Assembly (NCBI GenBank): GCA_031268125.1
Contig: JAIRXT010000149.1
Coordinates: forward strand, 1 to 24,847
Direction: 5' to 3'
DNA length: 24,847 nucleotides
Source: Treponema sp.
GTDB lineage: Bacteria > Spirochaetota > Spirochaetia > Treponematales > Breznakiellaceae
Shown piece by piece: positions 1 through 7,986 of the stretch (within the stretch, counting starts at the first letter, position 1; each line of letters begins with the position of its first letter). Position numbers and translations under genes: made by a program. Under the pieces are notes generated by a model. That model saw only the letters and a list, made by a program, of their open reading frames with translations. It was not told the origin of the DNA and ran no database searches.

Positions 1-18
1 GCAAGCCTTGGAGGAATA

Positions 19-327
19 ATGGCTAAGGAACGAATTCGCGTGCGGCTGCGCGGTTTTGATGTTGAACTAATCGATCAGAGCGCGAAATCCATCGTTCAAA
101 CGGTACAGAAGGCGGGGGCCAAGGTTACTGGTCCAATTCCGCTTCCCACCCGCATCAACAAGGTTACGGTACTTCGTTCACCGCATGTGAACAAAAAGTC
201 CCGTGAACAGTTTGAGATGCGGACCCATAAACGGTTGATCGATATTATCGATCCTTCCCCGGAAGTAATGGATTCTTTGATGAAGCTGGAACTTCCTGCC
301 GGGGTGGACGTTGAAATAAAGCAGTAA
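19..327 (+). CDS. rpsJ: 30S ribosomal protein S10
   Basis: S10 of the small-subunit head, also the NusE partner of NusB in antitermination complexes. The 102-residue length is the usual family size. Visible family blocks are the VQKAGAKVTGPIPLPTR stretch (residues 29-45) and RSPHVNKKSREQFEMR (53-68), the loop that contacts 16S rRNA. The ATG is preceded by GGAGG at 10-14 with a 4-base spacer. It is the first gene of the S10 block; the next gene, rplC, begins 21 bases after its stop. The operon promoter is not in the window, as only 18 bases of upstream sequence are present. Identity is secure from sequence and gene order together. Confidence 0.98.
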   Translation: MAKERIRVRLRGFDVELIDQSAKSIVQTVQKAGAKVTGPIPLPTRINKVTVLRSPHVNKKSREQFEMRTHKRLIDIIDPSPEVMDSLMKLELPAGVDVEIKQ

Positions 328-348
328 TCCTGTTTTTTGGAGTAAGAG

Positions 349-969
349 ATGTTGGGGCTATTGGCCAAAAAAGTGGGCATGACACAGGTTTTTGACGAAG
401 AAGGCAACTTGGTTCCGGTAACGGTTCTGCGTTTTGACCCGAATGTTGTTATTGCTCAAAAGACCAGGGAAAAAGACGGTTACGAGGCCGTTGTTGTTGG
501 TGTGGACGATAAGAAAAAGCAGCTTGTAACCAAGCCCTATGCCGGGCAGTTTCCCGAAAACATCTCCCCCAAAAAAACATTGCGGGAATTACGGGATTTT
601 GAAAAGGAAGTTGCTGTGGGGGATTCCCTTGGGGCTGAACTTTTTGAAGGCTGCCGTTATGTGGATGTATCCGGTGTTTCTAAAGGGAAAGGTTTCCAGG
701 GTGTAGTACGGCGCTATGGCTTTGGCGGTGGCCGTAAAACCCACGGCTCCAAATTCCACCGGGAACCGGGGTCCACCGGCCAGTCCACCTATCCACACCG
801 GACTTTTAAGAATGTAAAGTTGCCGGGTCATATGGGCAGGGAGCACATCACTACGCTGAGTCTGCGGGTGATTAAGCTTGATACGGAAAAGCAGCTTATT
901 ATGATCCGGGGTTCTGTGCCCGGGATCAACAAGGGCTTGGTGTTTGTCAGGGCAGCGGTCAAGAAATAA
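349..969 (+). CDS. rplC: 50S ribosomal protein L3
   Basis: L3 binds near the 3' end of 23S rRNA, nucleates 50S assembly and sends a loop toward the peptidyl transferase centre. The protein is 206 residues, normal for bacteria. It opens with the typical LLAKKVGMTQVFDEEG (4-19). The extended loop lies at about 136-165, with HREPGSTGQSTYPHR followed by KLPGHMG. Where many bacteria read GSIGA this protein reads GSTGQ, a mild divergence. GGAG at 339-342 sits 6 bases before the ATG. rplD follows after 10 bases, consistent with one transcript. Confidence 0.98.
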   Translation: MLGLLAKKVGMTQVFDEEGNLVPVTVLRFDPNVVIAQKTREKDGYEAVVVGVDDKKKQLVTKPYAGQFPENISPKKTLRELRDFEKEVAVGDSLGAELFEGCRYVDVSGVSKGKGFQGVVRRYGFGGGRKTHGSKFHREPGSTGQSTYPHRTFKNVKLPGHMGREHITTLSLRVIKLDTEKQLIMIRGSVPGINKGLVFVRAAVKK

Positions 970-979
970 GGGCGGCAGG

Positions 980-1624
980 ATGAATCATACGGTGTATTCA
1001 ATAGATGGCAAGGAAACTCACAGCATTGAATTGGATGATGCAGTTTTTGGACTTCCGATGAACGAAGATGTGATTTGGTATGCCATAAACAACGAGCTTG
1101 CTAACCGGCGGCAGGGAAATGCCAGTACCAAAGACCGGGGAGAAGTTCACGGTTCTAATGCCAAACCTTATAAACAAAAGGGAACCGGCCGGGCCCGGCG
1201 GGGCGATAAAAAGTCCCCTGTTCTCGTAGGCGGTGGTGTTGTGTTTGGGCCTAAACCCCGGGATTATTCCTATTCAATTCCAAAAAAGGCAAAACGAGTG
1301 GCGATAAAAACCATTCTTAGTTTGAAGGCCCAAAGCGACATGTTAAAAATTGTAGAAGATTTTTCGATTGAAAGCGGAAAAACGAAAGACCTGGTGGGGC
1401 TGTTGAAGAATTTTGGTGATGAAGTACGGACTGTGCTTATCCTCAAGGATGATGATCCCAAACTTAAGCAGGCGGCTTCCAATATCCCTTGGCTTTCCTA
1501 TCTTTCTTACAACCGTTTGGCCGCCCATGATCTTTTTTATGGACGCCGGGTATTGATGCTTGAGACTGCGGCGAAAAACCTCAACGGATTTTATGCCGAA
1601 AAAGTTCAGGAGGCCGCTGAATGA
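980..1624 (+). CDS. rplD: 50S ribosomal protein L4
   Basis: L4 lines the polypeptide exit tunnel; in Escherichia coli it also represses its own S10 operon. I chose the ATG at 980, giving 214 residues. An in-frame start at 944 would overlap rplC and adds residues unlike L4. The conserved tunnel-loop region KPYKQKGTGRARRG (62-75), then GGGVVFGPKPRDYSY (84-98), is intact. The last four bases overlap rplW as ATGA, so the two genes are probably translationally coupled. Whether autogenous L4 control exists here cannot be judged because the S10 leader lies outside the window. Confidence 0.97.
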   Translation: MNHTVYSIDGKETHSIELDDAVFGLPMNEDVIWYAINNELANRRQGNASTKDRGEVHGSNAKPYKQKGTGRARRGDKKSPVLVGGGVVFGPKPRDYSYSIPKKAKRVAIKTILSLKAQSDMLKIVEDFSIESGKTKDLVGLLKNFGDEVRTVLILKDDDPKLKQAASNIPWLSYLSYNRLAAHDLFYGRRVLMLETAAKNLNGFYAEKVQEAAE

Positions 1625-1908
1625 TTAACTACGAAAGTATTCTCATAAAGCCGGTCCTTTCCGAAAAGGCAAATGTCCTTCGGGAAGAAGGAAAATATGT
1701 GTTCAAGGTGGACCCCCGGGCCACAAAAATAGAGATTAAAGAGGCGGTTCGCCGGCTTTTTAATGTGCATCCCATTTCTTGTACTGTCATGCGGGTAGGT
1801 GGGAAACCTAAACGGCAGCGCAATCGGGCGGGTCTTACTGCTTCCTGGAAAAAGGCAATTGTCCGGCTTCCTAAAGATGAGAAAATCAGCCTTTTTGAGG
1901 GCGTGTAG
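1621..1908 (+). CDS. rplW: 50S ribosomal protein L23
   Basis: L23 sits at the tunnel exit and is the docking site for trigger factor and SRP. The 95-residue protein starts with the family pattern SILIKPVLSEKA (6-17) and carries the basic extended loop GGKPKRQRNRAGLT in its second half. Its ATG overlaps the rplD stop in an ATGA junction. The strong AGGAGG at 1608-1613 lies inside the end of rplD. Length and position between L4 and L2 are canonical. Confidence 0.97.
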   Translation: MINYESILIKPVLSEKANVLREEGKYVFKVDPRATKIEIKEAVRRLFNVHPISCTVMRVGGKPKRQRNRAGLTASWKKAIVRLPKDEKISLFEGV

Positions 1909-1921
1909 GGGATAGGGGAAA

Positions 1922-2752
1922 ATGGGAATTAAAACATACAAGCCTATCACCGCAGGTATGCGGCAATGGACCAGCTTGGATCGCTCAGAGCTTACCAAGG
2001 GTATAAGTCCGGAAAAGGTACTTACCTCCGGCAGGCCGGAAAAAGCCGGGCGGGATTCGCAGGGGCGTATTAGTGTAAGGCACAAGGGCGGCGGTCATAA
2101 ACGTCTGTACCGGACCGTGGATTTCAAACGGGATAAGATTGGTGTTTCCGGCAAGGTTGCTTCTATCGAATATGATCCCAACCGTAGTTCTAATATTGCT
2201 CTTGTCCACTATGTAGACGGTGAAAAACGTTATATTATTGCTCCCAAGGGTCTTACAGTAAACACCTTGATCATCAGTGGTCCTAATGCACCCATCGAAG
2301 TTGGGAATGCGTTGCCGCTGGAAAATATTCCCCTTGGGTTTACGGTTCACAATATCGAGCTTACCTTGGGCCGGGGCGGTCAAATGGCCCGGTCTGCCGG
2401 AACCGGGGCTCTTATTGCCGCTAAAGAAGGGGACTATGTAACCCTCAAACTCCCTTCTGGGGAGACGCGGATGGTTTTCAAAAAATGTTACGCCACTATT
2501 GGTGTGGTGGGTAACGAAGATCATATGAATACCTCTCTGGGTAAGGCAGGCCGTAAGCGTTGGCTGGGTGTACGGCCGACAGTTCGTGGTATGGCGATGA
2601 ACCCGGTAGATCATCCTCATGGGGGTGGCGAAGGGAAGAACAAGGGTATTCATCCGGTTACTCCCTGGGGTCAGCCTACAAAGGGATATAAGACCCGGAA
2701 GAAACACAAGCCTTCATCCCGGTTTATTGTAAGCCGTGGCAAAAATAAGTAG
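1922..2752 (+). CDS. rplB: 50S ribosomal protein L2
   Basis: L2 is one of the core 23S-binding proteins, needed for subunit association and peptidyl transferase activity. The 276-residue length is standard. The C-terminal signature MNPVDHPHGGGEGKNKG is complete; the histidine equivalent to the functionally important His229 of E. coli falls at about residue 231. The N-terminal block RHKGGGHKRLYRTVDFKR is also present. A G-rich stretch (about 1909-1918) just before the ATG can serve as ribosome binding site. rplW ends 13 bases upstream and rpsS begins 21 bases downstream. Confidence 0.98.
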   Translation: MGIKTYKPITAGMRQWTSLDRSELTKGISPEKVLTSGRPEKAGRDSQGRISVRHKGGGHKRLYRTVDFKRDKIGVSGKVASIEYDPNRSSNIALVHYVDGEKRYIIAPKGLTVNTLIISGPNAPIEVGNALPLENIPLGFTVHNIELTLGRGGQMARSAGTGALIAAKEGDYVTLKLPSGETRMVFKKCYATIGVVGNEDHMNTSLGKAGRKRWLGVRPTVRGMAMNPVDHPHGGGEGKNKGIHPVTPWGQPTKGYKTRKKHKPSSRFIVSRGKNK

Positions 2753-2773
2753 GGAATTGGCGAGGAGTTAAGG

Positions 2774-3052
2774 GTGTCAAGGTCCATCAAAAAGGGGCCC
2801 TTCATAGAGAAGAGCCTGTATAAGAAGGTATTGGAAGTAAGCAAGACGGGGGATAGGAGGATGATTAAAACCTATTCCCGTTGTTCTACCATCATTCCCG
2901 AGATGGTTGGTGGGACTATATCTGTGTATAACGGGAAGACGTGGATACCTGTTTATATCACGGAAAACCTCGTAGGCCATAAACTTGGTGAATTTGCCCC
3001 TACCCGGATTTTCCGGGGTCATGGCGGTTCGGACAAGAAAGCGGCGAAGTAA
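2774..3052 (+). CDS. rpsS: 30S ribosomal protein S19
   Basis: S19 forms a head complex with S13 and contacts the A-site finger of 23S rRNA. The 92-residue protein has the family opening SRSIKKGPFIEKSL and the C-terminal block GHKLGEFAPTRIFRGHGG. The start is GTG at 2774, supported by GAGGAG at 2762-2767 six bases upstream; no suitable ATG is available near the conserved N-terminus. It is one of three GTG starts in this operon (also rpsC and rpsK). Confidence 0.97.
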   Translation: MSRSIKKGPFIEKSLYKKVLEVSKTGDRRMIKTYSRCSTIIPEMVGGTISVYNGKTWIPVYITENLVGHKLGEFAPTRIFRGHGGSDKKAAK

Positions 3053-3064
3053 CAGGAAAGGAAT

Positions 3065-3436
3065 ATGGTGAAAAAAAGCGGCGGTTACAGAGCCATAAGC
3101 AAGTATCTTATTGCGTCTCCATTTAAGCTAAGGCCGGTGGCGGATCTTATTCGCCGTAAACCTTATACTGAAGCGGTTTCCCTGCTTGCGAATTTGTCTC
3201 ACAAAGGCGCCCGGCTCATTGGGAAAACGGTGAAGTCTGCCGCTTCTAATGCCTTGGAGCAAAATAAGCAGCTTGATGAAGATATGTTATATGTACGGGA
3301 TATATTGGTGGATGAGGGGCCCCGGATGAAGCGTGTGTGGTTCCGTGCTAGGGGCCGGGCTGATATGCTTCTTAAGAGGATGTGCCACATTACCGTGGTA
3401 GTGGATGAAACAGCGCAAGCCGGGGCTACGCGTTAA
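3065..3436 (+). CDS. rplV: 50S ribosomal protein L22
   Basis: L22 spans the large subunit, and its beta-hairpin lines the exit tunnel near the macrolide site. At 123 residues it is slightly longer than the E. coli 110. The block SPFKLRPVADLIRRKPY (18-34) matches the SPRKvR.VADLIRGK family motif, with variation at the third and fourth positions. The hairpin and C-terminal rRNA-binding segment (DEGPRMKRVWFRARGRA, ending in CHITVVVDE) are intact. AGGAAAGGA ends a few bases before the ATG. The gene lies between S19 and S3, as in other S10 operons. Confidence 0.97.
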   Translation: MVKKSGGYRAISKYLIASPFKLRPVADLIRRKPYTEAVSLLANLSHKGARLIGKTVKSAASNALEQNKQLDEDMLYVRDILVDEGPRMKRVWFRARGRADMLLKRMCHITVVVDETAQAGATR

Positions 3437-3451
3437 CGGCGGGGGAGTAAG

Positions 3452-4156
3452 GTGGGACAAAAAGTAAATCCAACCGGGTTACGGCTTGGAATCAACAGGA
3501 CTTGGGGTTCCCGGTGGTATGCGGATCCCAAGGAATATGCCGATACCCTTCATGAGGATATTAAGCTTCGGGCTTTAATCATGAAAATGCCCGAAACAAA
3601 AGGCGCTGATGTTGCTGAACTGGAAATTATCAGGCATCCTCAGCGGATTACTATTACGATTCATACGGCCCGCCCGGGGGTTATCATCGGAGTTAAAGGC
3701 GCTAATATCGAAAAAATTGGCTCGGAACTGCAAAAGCATGTAGCCAAAAAAATTCAGATAAAAATCAAAGAAGTACGAAATGCTGATAACAATGCCCAGA
3801 TTGTCGCCCAGAATATTGCCCGTCAGCTTTTAGCCCGTTCCAGTTTTAGGCGGACCATGAAGCAGGCTATTTCCAATGCCGTTAAAAAGGGTAATGCTCA
3901 GGGTGTTAAGGTGCGGCTTTCCGGACGGCTGGGAGGCGCCGAAATGTCCCGGACGGAAGAAGCCAAGGAGGGCCGGATTCCCCTGCATACGTTGCGGGCC
4001 GATATTGATTACGGTTTTGCTGAAGCCCATACTACATTTGGTTCTATTGGAGTGAAAGTCTGGGTTTATAACGGCATGAAATATGGCAAAGAACAGAAAG
4101 AAGACGCCGGCGCTCTGGTACGTAAGCGGCGGGAACGTGCGGGAGTAAGGAGTTAG
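3452..4156 (+). CDS. rpsC: 30S ribosomal protein S3
   Basis: S3 forms part of the mRNA entry pore and, with S4 and S5, contributes to mRNA unwinding. The 234-residue protein has the N-terminal MGQKVNPTGLRLGI signature, a KH domain with its GxxG loop in GVIIGVKGANIEKIG, and the C-terminal S3 domain with SGRLGGAEMSRTE. The start is GTG with GGAG at 3444-3447. Only two bases separate its stop from rplP. Composition and length are ordinary for the family. Confidence 0.98.
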   Translation: MGQKVNPTGLRLGINRTWGSRWYADPKEYADTLHEDIKLRALIMKMPETKGADVAELEIIRHPQRITITIHTARPGVIIGVKGANIEKIGSELQKHVAKKIQIKIKEVRNADNNAQIVAQNIARQLLARSSFRRTMKQAISNAVKKGNAQGVKVRLSGRLGGAEMSRTEEAKEGRIPLHTLRADIDYGFAEAHTTFGSIGVKVWVYNGMKYGKEQKEDAGALVRKRRERAGVRS

Positions 4157-4158
4157 CC

Positions 4159-4584
4159 ATGCTGAGTCCGAAGCGTGTAAAACATCGTAAAGTACAACGC
4201 GGTAATATGCCGGGGAACGCTACCCGGGGGAATACGGTGGCCTTTGGGGATTTTGCTTTAGTGGCAATGGATCGTATGTGGATTACTAACCGGCAGATTG
4301 AGGCTGCCCGTATTGCCCTGAATCGTCATGTTAAGCGGGGTGGTAAAATTTGGATCCGTATTTATCCCGATAAGCCCTATTCCAAGAAACCTGCAGAAAC
4401 CCGGATGGGTAAAGGTAAGGGCGCTCCGGAATACTGGGTCGCTGTGGTTAAGCCCGGGACGGTGATGTTTGAGCTGGGCGGTATCGAAAAAACAATCGCA
4501 GAAGAGGCGATGACCCTTGCGGGGTCCAAACTTCCGATTAAAACCAAATTTGTAGCCCGTTCTGATATGGAACTGGGTATTTAA
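4159..4584 (+). CDS. rplP: 50S ribosomal protein L16
   Basis: L16 organises the A-site region of the large subunit and is required for tRNA accommodation. The 141 residues include the expected MLSPKRVKHRKVQRG start, the basic KRGGKIWIRIYPDKP block and the RMGKGKGAPEYWVA stretch, where the arginine (hydroxylated in E. coli) is present. AAGGAG at 4147-4152, inside the end of rpsC, provides the ribosome binding site. It begins two bases after rpsC, implying coupling. Confidence 0.98.
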   Translation: MLSPKRVKHRKVQRGNMPGNATRGNTVAFGDFALVAMDRMWITNRQIEAARIALNRHVKRGGKIWIRIYPDKPYSKKPAETRMGKGKGAPEYWVAVVKPGTVMFELGGIEKTIAEEAMTLAGSKLPIKTKFVARSDMELGI

Positions 4585-4614
4585 GCGCTGGTACGCTGAA
4601 AAGGGACGGCGAGG

Positions 4615-4836
4615 ATGAAGAATTCGTTTAAAAGCCTGAGTTTTCCCGAGCTCAAGGCAAAACGGGAAGAACTTAACCGGAAGTATATGGAATTTCGGTT
4701 CCAGATGGTTATAGGCCATGTGGATAATCCTCTGCAAAAGCGTGTTATGCGTCGGCAGATTGCCCGGCTCAATACCCTGATCCGGCAGCATGAAATTACG
4801 GCGCAGATTCAGGCAAGCGTGGTGGAGGCGAAATAA
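4615..4836 (+). CDS. rpmC: 50S ribosomal protein L29
   Basis: L29 is a small helical-hairpin protein next to L23 at the tunnel exit. The 73-residue product has the two-helix pattern expected: SFPELKAKREELNRKYMEFRF, a short turn with NPLQ, then RQIARLNTLI. GCGAGG abuts the ATG, a close and somewhat weak ribosome binding site after a 30-base gap from rplP. The stop overlaps the rpsQ start by one base (TAATG), so S17 synthesis is likely coupled to it. Confidence 0.95.
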   Translation: MKNSFKSLSFPELKAKREELNRKYMEFRFQMVIGHVDNPLQKRVMRRQIARLNTLIRQHEITAQIQASVVEAK

Positions 4837-5099
4837 TGGCAGTTGAGGCGGTTAAGACTAAAAAAGAATTTGTGGGGGTCGTAAAAAGCGACAAAATGGA
4901 TAAAACTATTGTAGTCGCAGTAGAAACCACCACCCTGCATTCCCTGTACAAAAAGTATGTACGGCGAATCAAAAAGCTTAAGGCCCACGATGAGACCAAC
5001 GATGCGAAAGCGGGAGATCGGGTCAGGGTCGTAGAGTGCCGGCCCATCAGCAAGGAAAAATGCTGGAAACTCGCGGAAATTATTGAGCGGGCAAAATAG
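4836..5099 (+). CDS. rpsQ: 30S ribosomal protein S17
   Basis: S17 is an OB-fold protein that binds the 5' domain of 16S rRNA early in assembly. The 87-residue product shows the family block FVGVVKSDKMDKTIVVAVE (11-29) and KAGDRVRVVECRPISKEKCW near the C-terminus. The start codon shares its first base with the rpmC stop. The L29-S17-L14 order is the standard junction between the S10 and spc blocks; no separate spc promoter is evident in the 20 bases before rplN. Confidence 0.97.
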   Translation: MAVEAVKTKKEFVGVVKSDKMDKTIVVAVETTTLHSLYKKYVRRIKKLKAHDETNDAKAGDRVRVVECRPISKEKCWKLAEIIERAK

Positions 5100-5119
5100 G
5101 TCACGGGGAGTGGGGAAAA

Positions 5120-5491
5120 ATGGTTCAGGTGGAAACGTTCCTGAATGTGGCAGACAATTCAGGGGCTAAGATCGTCCAATGCATCAAAGTCCTGGGCGGT
5201 TCCAAACGGAAATACGCAAGGATTGGTGATATTATTGTGGTGGCGGTGAAGGATGCCCTTCCCACATCCGCAATTAAGAAGGGTTCTGTCGAAAAGGCGG
5301 TGGTGGTACGTACCCACAAAGAATACCGCCGTCCCGATGGTACATATATTCGTTTTGACGATAATGCCTGTGTCATTATTGACGGGGCGCTTAATCCCAA
5401 GGGGAAACGTATTTTCGGGCCTGTCGCCCGGGAATTGCGGGAAAGGGCTGAATTTATGAAGATTGTATCCCTTGCCCCTGAGGTGTTATAG
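5120..5491 (+). CDS. rplN: 50S ribosomal protein L14
   Basis: L14 lies at the subunit interface, contacts 16S rRNA helix 14 and is the binding site for the silencing factor RsfS. The 123-residue length is typical. DNSGAKIVQCIKVLGGSKRKYA (11-32, the L14 signature region), GDIIVVAVKDA and the C-terminal ARELRERAEFMKIVSLAPEVL segment are intact. GGGGAG lies shortly before the ATG. This is the first gene of the classical spc operon, but here it is only 20 bases from rpsQ, so the two blocks are probably one transcription unit. Confidence 0.98.
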   Translation: MVQVETFLNVADNSGAKIVQCIKVLGGSKRKYARIGDIIVVAVKDALPTSAIKKGSVEKAVVVRTHKEYRRPDGTYIRFDDNACVIIDGALNPKGKRIFGPVARELRERAEFMKIVSLAPEVL

Positions 5492-5500
5492 GAGTTTACC

Positions 5501-5839
5501 ATGACCCAGGCAGTACATAAGTTCAAATTAAAAAAGGAAGATACCGTTCAGATAATTACCGGCAAGGACAAGGGAAAACGAGGGCGGGTGTTGAAGATCC
5601 TTCGTGATAAGGACCGGGTAGTTGTGGAGGGTATAAATATCGTAAAAAAGGCGCGAAAGCGCCGGAATCAGCAGGATCGGGGGGGTATTGTGGAGATTGA
5701 GGCTGCGATCCACAGTTCCAATGTGATGATTGTATGCAAAAAATGCGGGCCAACCCGGATTGGGTATAAGCTGGAAAAGGACCCGGAGGGGAAAACAAGC
5801 AAAACCCGGGTCTGTAGAAAGTGTGGAGAGGTTCTGTAA
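5501..5839 (+). CDS. rplX: 50S ribosomal protein L24
   Basis: L24 is an assembly initiator near the tunnel exit. The N-terminal KOW motif is clear at residues 14-35 (DTVQIITGKDKGKRGRVLKI, start of the motif). The C-terminal half ends in a zinc-ribbon-like pair of CxxC motifs (Cys79/Cys82 and Cys105/Cys108), a common form of the L24 tail. At 112 residues it is normal. GGAG overlaps the rplN stop (TATAGGAG) with a 7-base spacer. The stop overlaps the rplE start as TAATG. Confidence 0.97.
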   Translation: MTQAVHKFKLKKEDTVQIITGKDKGKRGRVLKILRDKDRVVVEGINIVKKARKRRNQQDRGGIVEIEAAIHSSNVMIVCKKCGPTRIGYKLEKDPEGKTSKTRVCRKCGEVL

Positions 5840-6390
5840 TGACTGTATATGAACCAAGGCTTAAGAAAATTTACCGTGAACAGATAGCGGGTGAACTTTT
5901 AAAAGAATTTGATTATTCTTCCCCTATGCAAACCCCAAGATTGGCAAAAATCGTGGTAAGTATGGGCGTGGGAGAGGCTTTGCAAAATAAAAAACTTCTG
6001 GATGCCGCTATTGACGATTTAACCCAGATTACCGGCCAGAAAGCGGTTAAAACCAAGGCCCGCAAAAGTATTGCGAATTTCAAGATTCGGACCGGTCAGG
6101 AAATCGGAGCCAAGGTAACGCTTCGCGGGGCCATGATGTATGAATTTCTGGACCGGCTGGTGAATGTAGCCCTCCCTCGTGTTAAGGATTTTAGAGGGGT
6201 TAACCAGAACGCATTTGACGGCCACGGGAATTATTCTTTGGGTATTACGGAGCAGATCATCTTTCCCGAGATTGATTTTGATAAAATTGAACGGGTTGCA
6301 GGGCTTAACATTGTTATTGTAACTACTGCCAGGACCGATGCGGAGGCGAAAGCTTTCCTCAGCAAGTTTGGCATGCCCTTTCGAAAGTAG
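5839..6390 (+). CDS. rplE: 50S ribosomal protein L5
   Basis: L5 binds 5S rRNA and the P-site tRNA elbow within the central protuberance. I take the ATG at 5839 (183 residues), which overlaps the rplX stop by one base; the in-frame GTG at 5821 would lie inside rplX and adds non-family residues. The protein starts with the family pattern YEPRLKKIYREQI. TGQKAVKTKARKSIANFKIR and the C-terminal GITEQIIFPEIDFDKI (typically GI.eq..FPEi..D) are complete. Confidence 0.97.
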   Translation: MTVYEPRLKKIYREQIAGELLKEFDYSSPMQTPRLAKIVVSMGVGEALQNKKLLDAAIDDLTQITGQKAVKTKARKSIANFKIRTGQEIGAKVTLRGAMMYEFLDRLVNVALPRVKDFRGVNQNAFDGHGNYSLGITEQIIFPEIDFDKIERVAGLNIVIVTTARTDAEAKAFLSKFGMPFRK

Positions 6391-6399
6391 GAGGCACCT

Positions 6400-6585
6400 A
6401 TGGCAAGAAAAGCGATGATTATCAAGGCGTTACGGACGCCTAAATATAAAACCAGAAAAGTGAACCGTTGCAGAATTTGCGGAAGGGCCCGTGGGTATCT
6501 GCGGAAGTATGAGATGTGCCGTCTTTGCTTTCGTAAGCTGGCAAGTGAAGGACTTATTCCCGGTGTCACTAAATCAAGCTGGTAA
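6400..6585 (+). CDS. rpsN: 30S ribosomal protein S14, zinc-binding type
   Basis: S14 is a head protein packed against S3 and S10. The short 61-residue form with four cysteines (Cys24, Cys27, Cys40, Cys43; CRICGR then CRLCFR) is the zinc-binding C+ paralog, sometimes named rpsZ. The C-terminal LIPGVTKSSW is the usual family ending. A strong AGGAGG overlaps the rplE stop, 5 bases before the ATG. As an obligate zinc site it would be a candidate for replacement by a C- paralog under zinc limitation, but no such paralog is in this window. Confidence 0.97.
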   Translation: MARKAMIIKALRTPKYKTRKVNRCRICGRARGYLRKYEMCRLCFRKLASEGLIPGVTKSSW

Positions 6586-6600
6586 GGCAGGAGAACAAGG

Positions 6601-6999
6601 ATGAGCGTTTCTGATCCCATTGCGGACATGCTGACCAAAATCCGGAATGCCGGAATGGCAAAGCACGAAAAGGTTGATATCCCCACCTCTAAGCTGAAGC
6701 TTGAAATTGTAAAGATTCTGAAAACTGAAGGGTATATCAAGAACTTTAAAAAGGCGAATCAGGATGGGGCTAATGTGATCAGGGTATTTCTGAAATACGA
6801 CGATCAAACGGCTCCGATTATTCACGGTATTGAGAAAGTTTCCAAACCCGGGCGTCGTGTATATATGGGATATAAAAATATGCCCAGAGTTTACAACGGT
6901 TATGGTACTCTTATTGTTTCTACATCCGTAGGGGTAACCACCGGCAGGAAAGCCGCCGAGAAAAAAGTAGGCGGCGAGATTATCTGTACTGTTTGGTAA
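6601..6999 (+). CDS. rpsH: 30S ribosomal protein S8
   Basis: S8 binds the central domain of 16S rRNA; in E. coli it is the translational repressor of the spc operon, acting at the L5 start. The 132-residue product has the N-terminal SDPIADMLTKIRNA and the C-terminal STSVGVTTGRKAAEKKVGGE block, followed by IICTVW. CAGGAG precedes the ATG. No S8 target-like structure was worked out at the rplE start, where the TAATG overlap with rplX leaves no untranslated leader. Confidence 0.98.
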   Translation: MSVSDPIADMLTKIRNAGMAKHEKVDIPTSKLKLEIVKILKTEGYIKNFKKANQDGANVIRVFLKYDDQTAPIIHGIEKVSKPGRRVYMGYKNMPRVYNGYGTLIVSTSVGVTTGRKAAEKKVGGEIICTVW

Positions 7000-7009
7000 G
7001 GGGCAGAGC

Positions 7010-7549
7010 ATGTCGCGAATCGGAAAAATACCGGTCAAAGTTCCCGCAGGAGTTAAAATTAGCTTCTGCGATGAGGTAATGATCGTGGAAGGACCCAAAG
7101 GCCAACTCTCACAGAAATATCATCCTGTCGTTACCTTTGAGGACAAAGGCGGTGAAATTATTGTGGGCCGCCAAAATAATGAAAAGCAGACGATGGCTTA
7201 TCACGGTCTTTACCGGAATCTGCTTAATAATATGGTAATTGGGGTTTCCGCGGGGTTCAGCAAGACCCTTGTGATTAGCGGGGTCGGTTACCGGGCGGAA
7301 GTTCAGGGCAATATTCTCAGTATGAGCCTTGGTTATTCTTCTGATGTTTATGTCGGTATTCCGGATGACATCAAAGTTACCGCAGATGCCCAGGGTAAGG
7401 TTGTTATTAACGGAATCGATAAACAGCGGGTGGGTGAGTTTGCCGCACAGGTACGGAAGCTCCGGCTCCCTGAGCCTTACAAGGGCAAAGGTATCAAATA
7501 TGAGAATGAGCAGATCAGAAGGAAAGTCGGTAAGTCCGGAGTAAAATGA
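7010..7549 (+). CDS. rplF: 50S ribosomal protein L6
   Basis: L6 sits near the factor-binding site and the sarcin-ricin loop. The 179-residue product shows the duplicated L6 fold: first half with SRIGKIPVKVPAGV and VEGPKGQLSQ, second half with ISGVGYRAEVQG. It closes with the family signature PEPYKGKGIKYENEQIRRK. GGGGCAG lies just before the ATG, 10 bases after rpsH. A 66-base gap follows before rplR, one of the wider gaps of the operon. Confidence 0.98.
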   Translation: MSRIGKIPVKVPAGVKISFCDEVMIVEGPKGQLSQKYHPVVTFEDKGGEIIVGRQNNEKQTMAYHGLYRNLLNNMVIGVSAGFSKTLVISGVGYRAEVQGNILSMSLGYSSDVYVGIPDDIKVTADAQGKVVINGIDKQRVGEFAAQVRKLRLPEPYKGKGIKYENEQIRRKVGKSGVK

Positions 7550-7615
7550 TGGACTGCCCAGTTCTTTGTTTTGAATGAAGTCGCAAAGTGGTTTTTCTAT
7601 AGGAGTTGATGAGAA

Positions 7616-7978
7616 ATGTTGCGGAAAATCGTTGAAAAGGACAGAAGACGCTTAAAAAGGAAAGTCCATATCCGTAAACGGATTTCCGGTACTTCCGAGC
7701 GGCCGCGAATGACCGTTTTTCGGAGTAACAGGTCTTTGTCTGTTCAAATTATTGATGATACTAAAGGTTGCACGGTGGCTTCTGTTTCGACCCTGGAAAA
7801 AGATTTGCGGGGGATTAAAGTGACCAAAGAAGGGGCCGGGCAGCTTGGAGAATTGATGGGGAAACGGCTCCTGGAAAAAGATATCAAGACGGTTGTCTTT
7901 GACAGGAACGGTTATTTGTATCATGGGGTTATTAAGGCGTTGGCCGATGGGGCCCGGAAAGCCGGGGTTCAATTCTAG
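7616..7978 (+). CDS. rplR: 50S ribosomal protein L18
   Basis: L18 binds 5S rRNA with L5 and L25 in the central protuberance. The 120-residue product begins with a basic stretch (RRRLKRKVHIRKRISGT) and has RPRMTVFRSNRSLSVQIIDD and the C-terminal FDRNGYLYHGVIKALADGARKAG, all family blocks. The start at 7616 is placed by homology. GGAG at about 7602-7605 is unusually far upstream, and an out-of-frame ATG lies between it and the start. The preceding 66 bases contain no convincing promoter spacing. Confidence 0.96.
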   Translation: MLRKIVEKDRRRLKRKVHIRKRISGTSERPRMTVFRSNRSLSVQIIDDTKGCTVASVSTLEKDLRGIKVTKEGAGQLGELMGKRLLEKDIKTVVFDRNGYLYHGVIKALADGARKAGVQF

Positions 7979-7986
7979 GGGGCGGG

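Noticed and set aside
944..979. Earlier start for rplD inside rplC
   Set aside because: Adds 12 residues overlapping rplC; the ATG at 980 fits the L4 N-terminus.
7550..7615. Promoter in the rplF-rplR gap
   Set aside because: TTGAAT and TATAGG are 21 bases apart, too far for a normal sigma-70 promoter.
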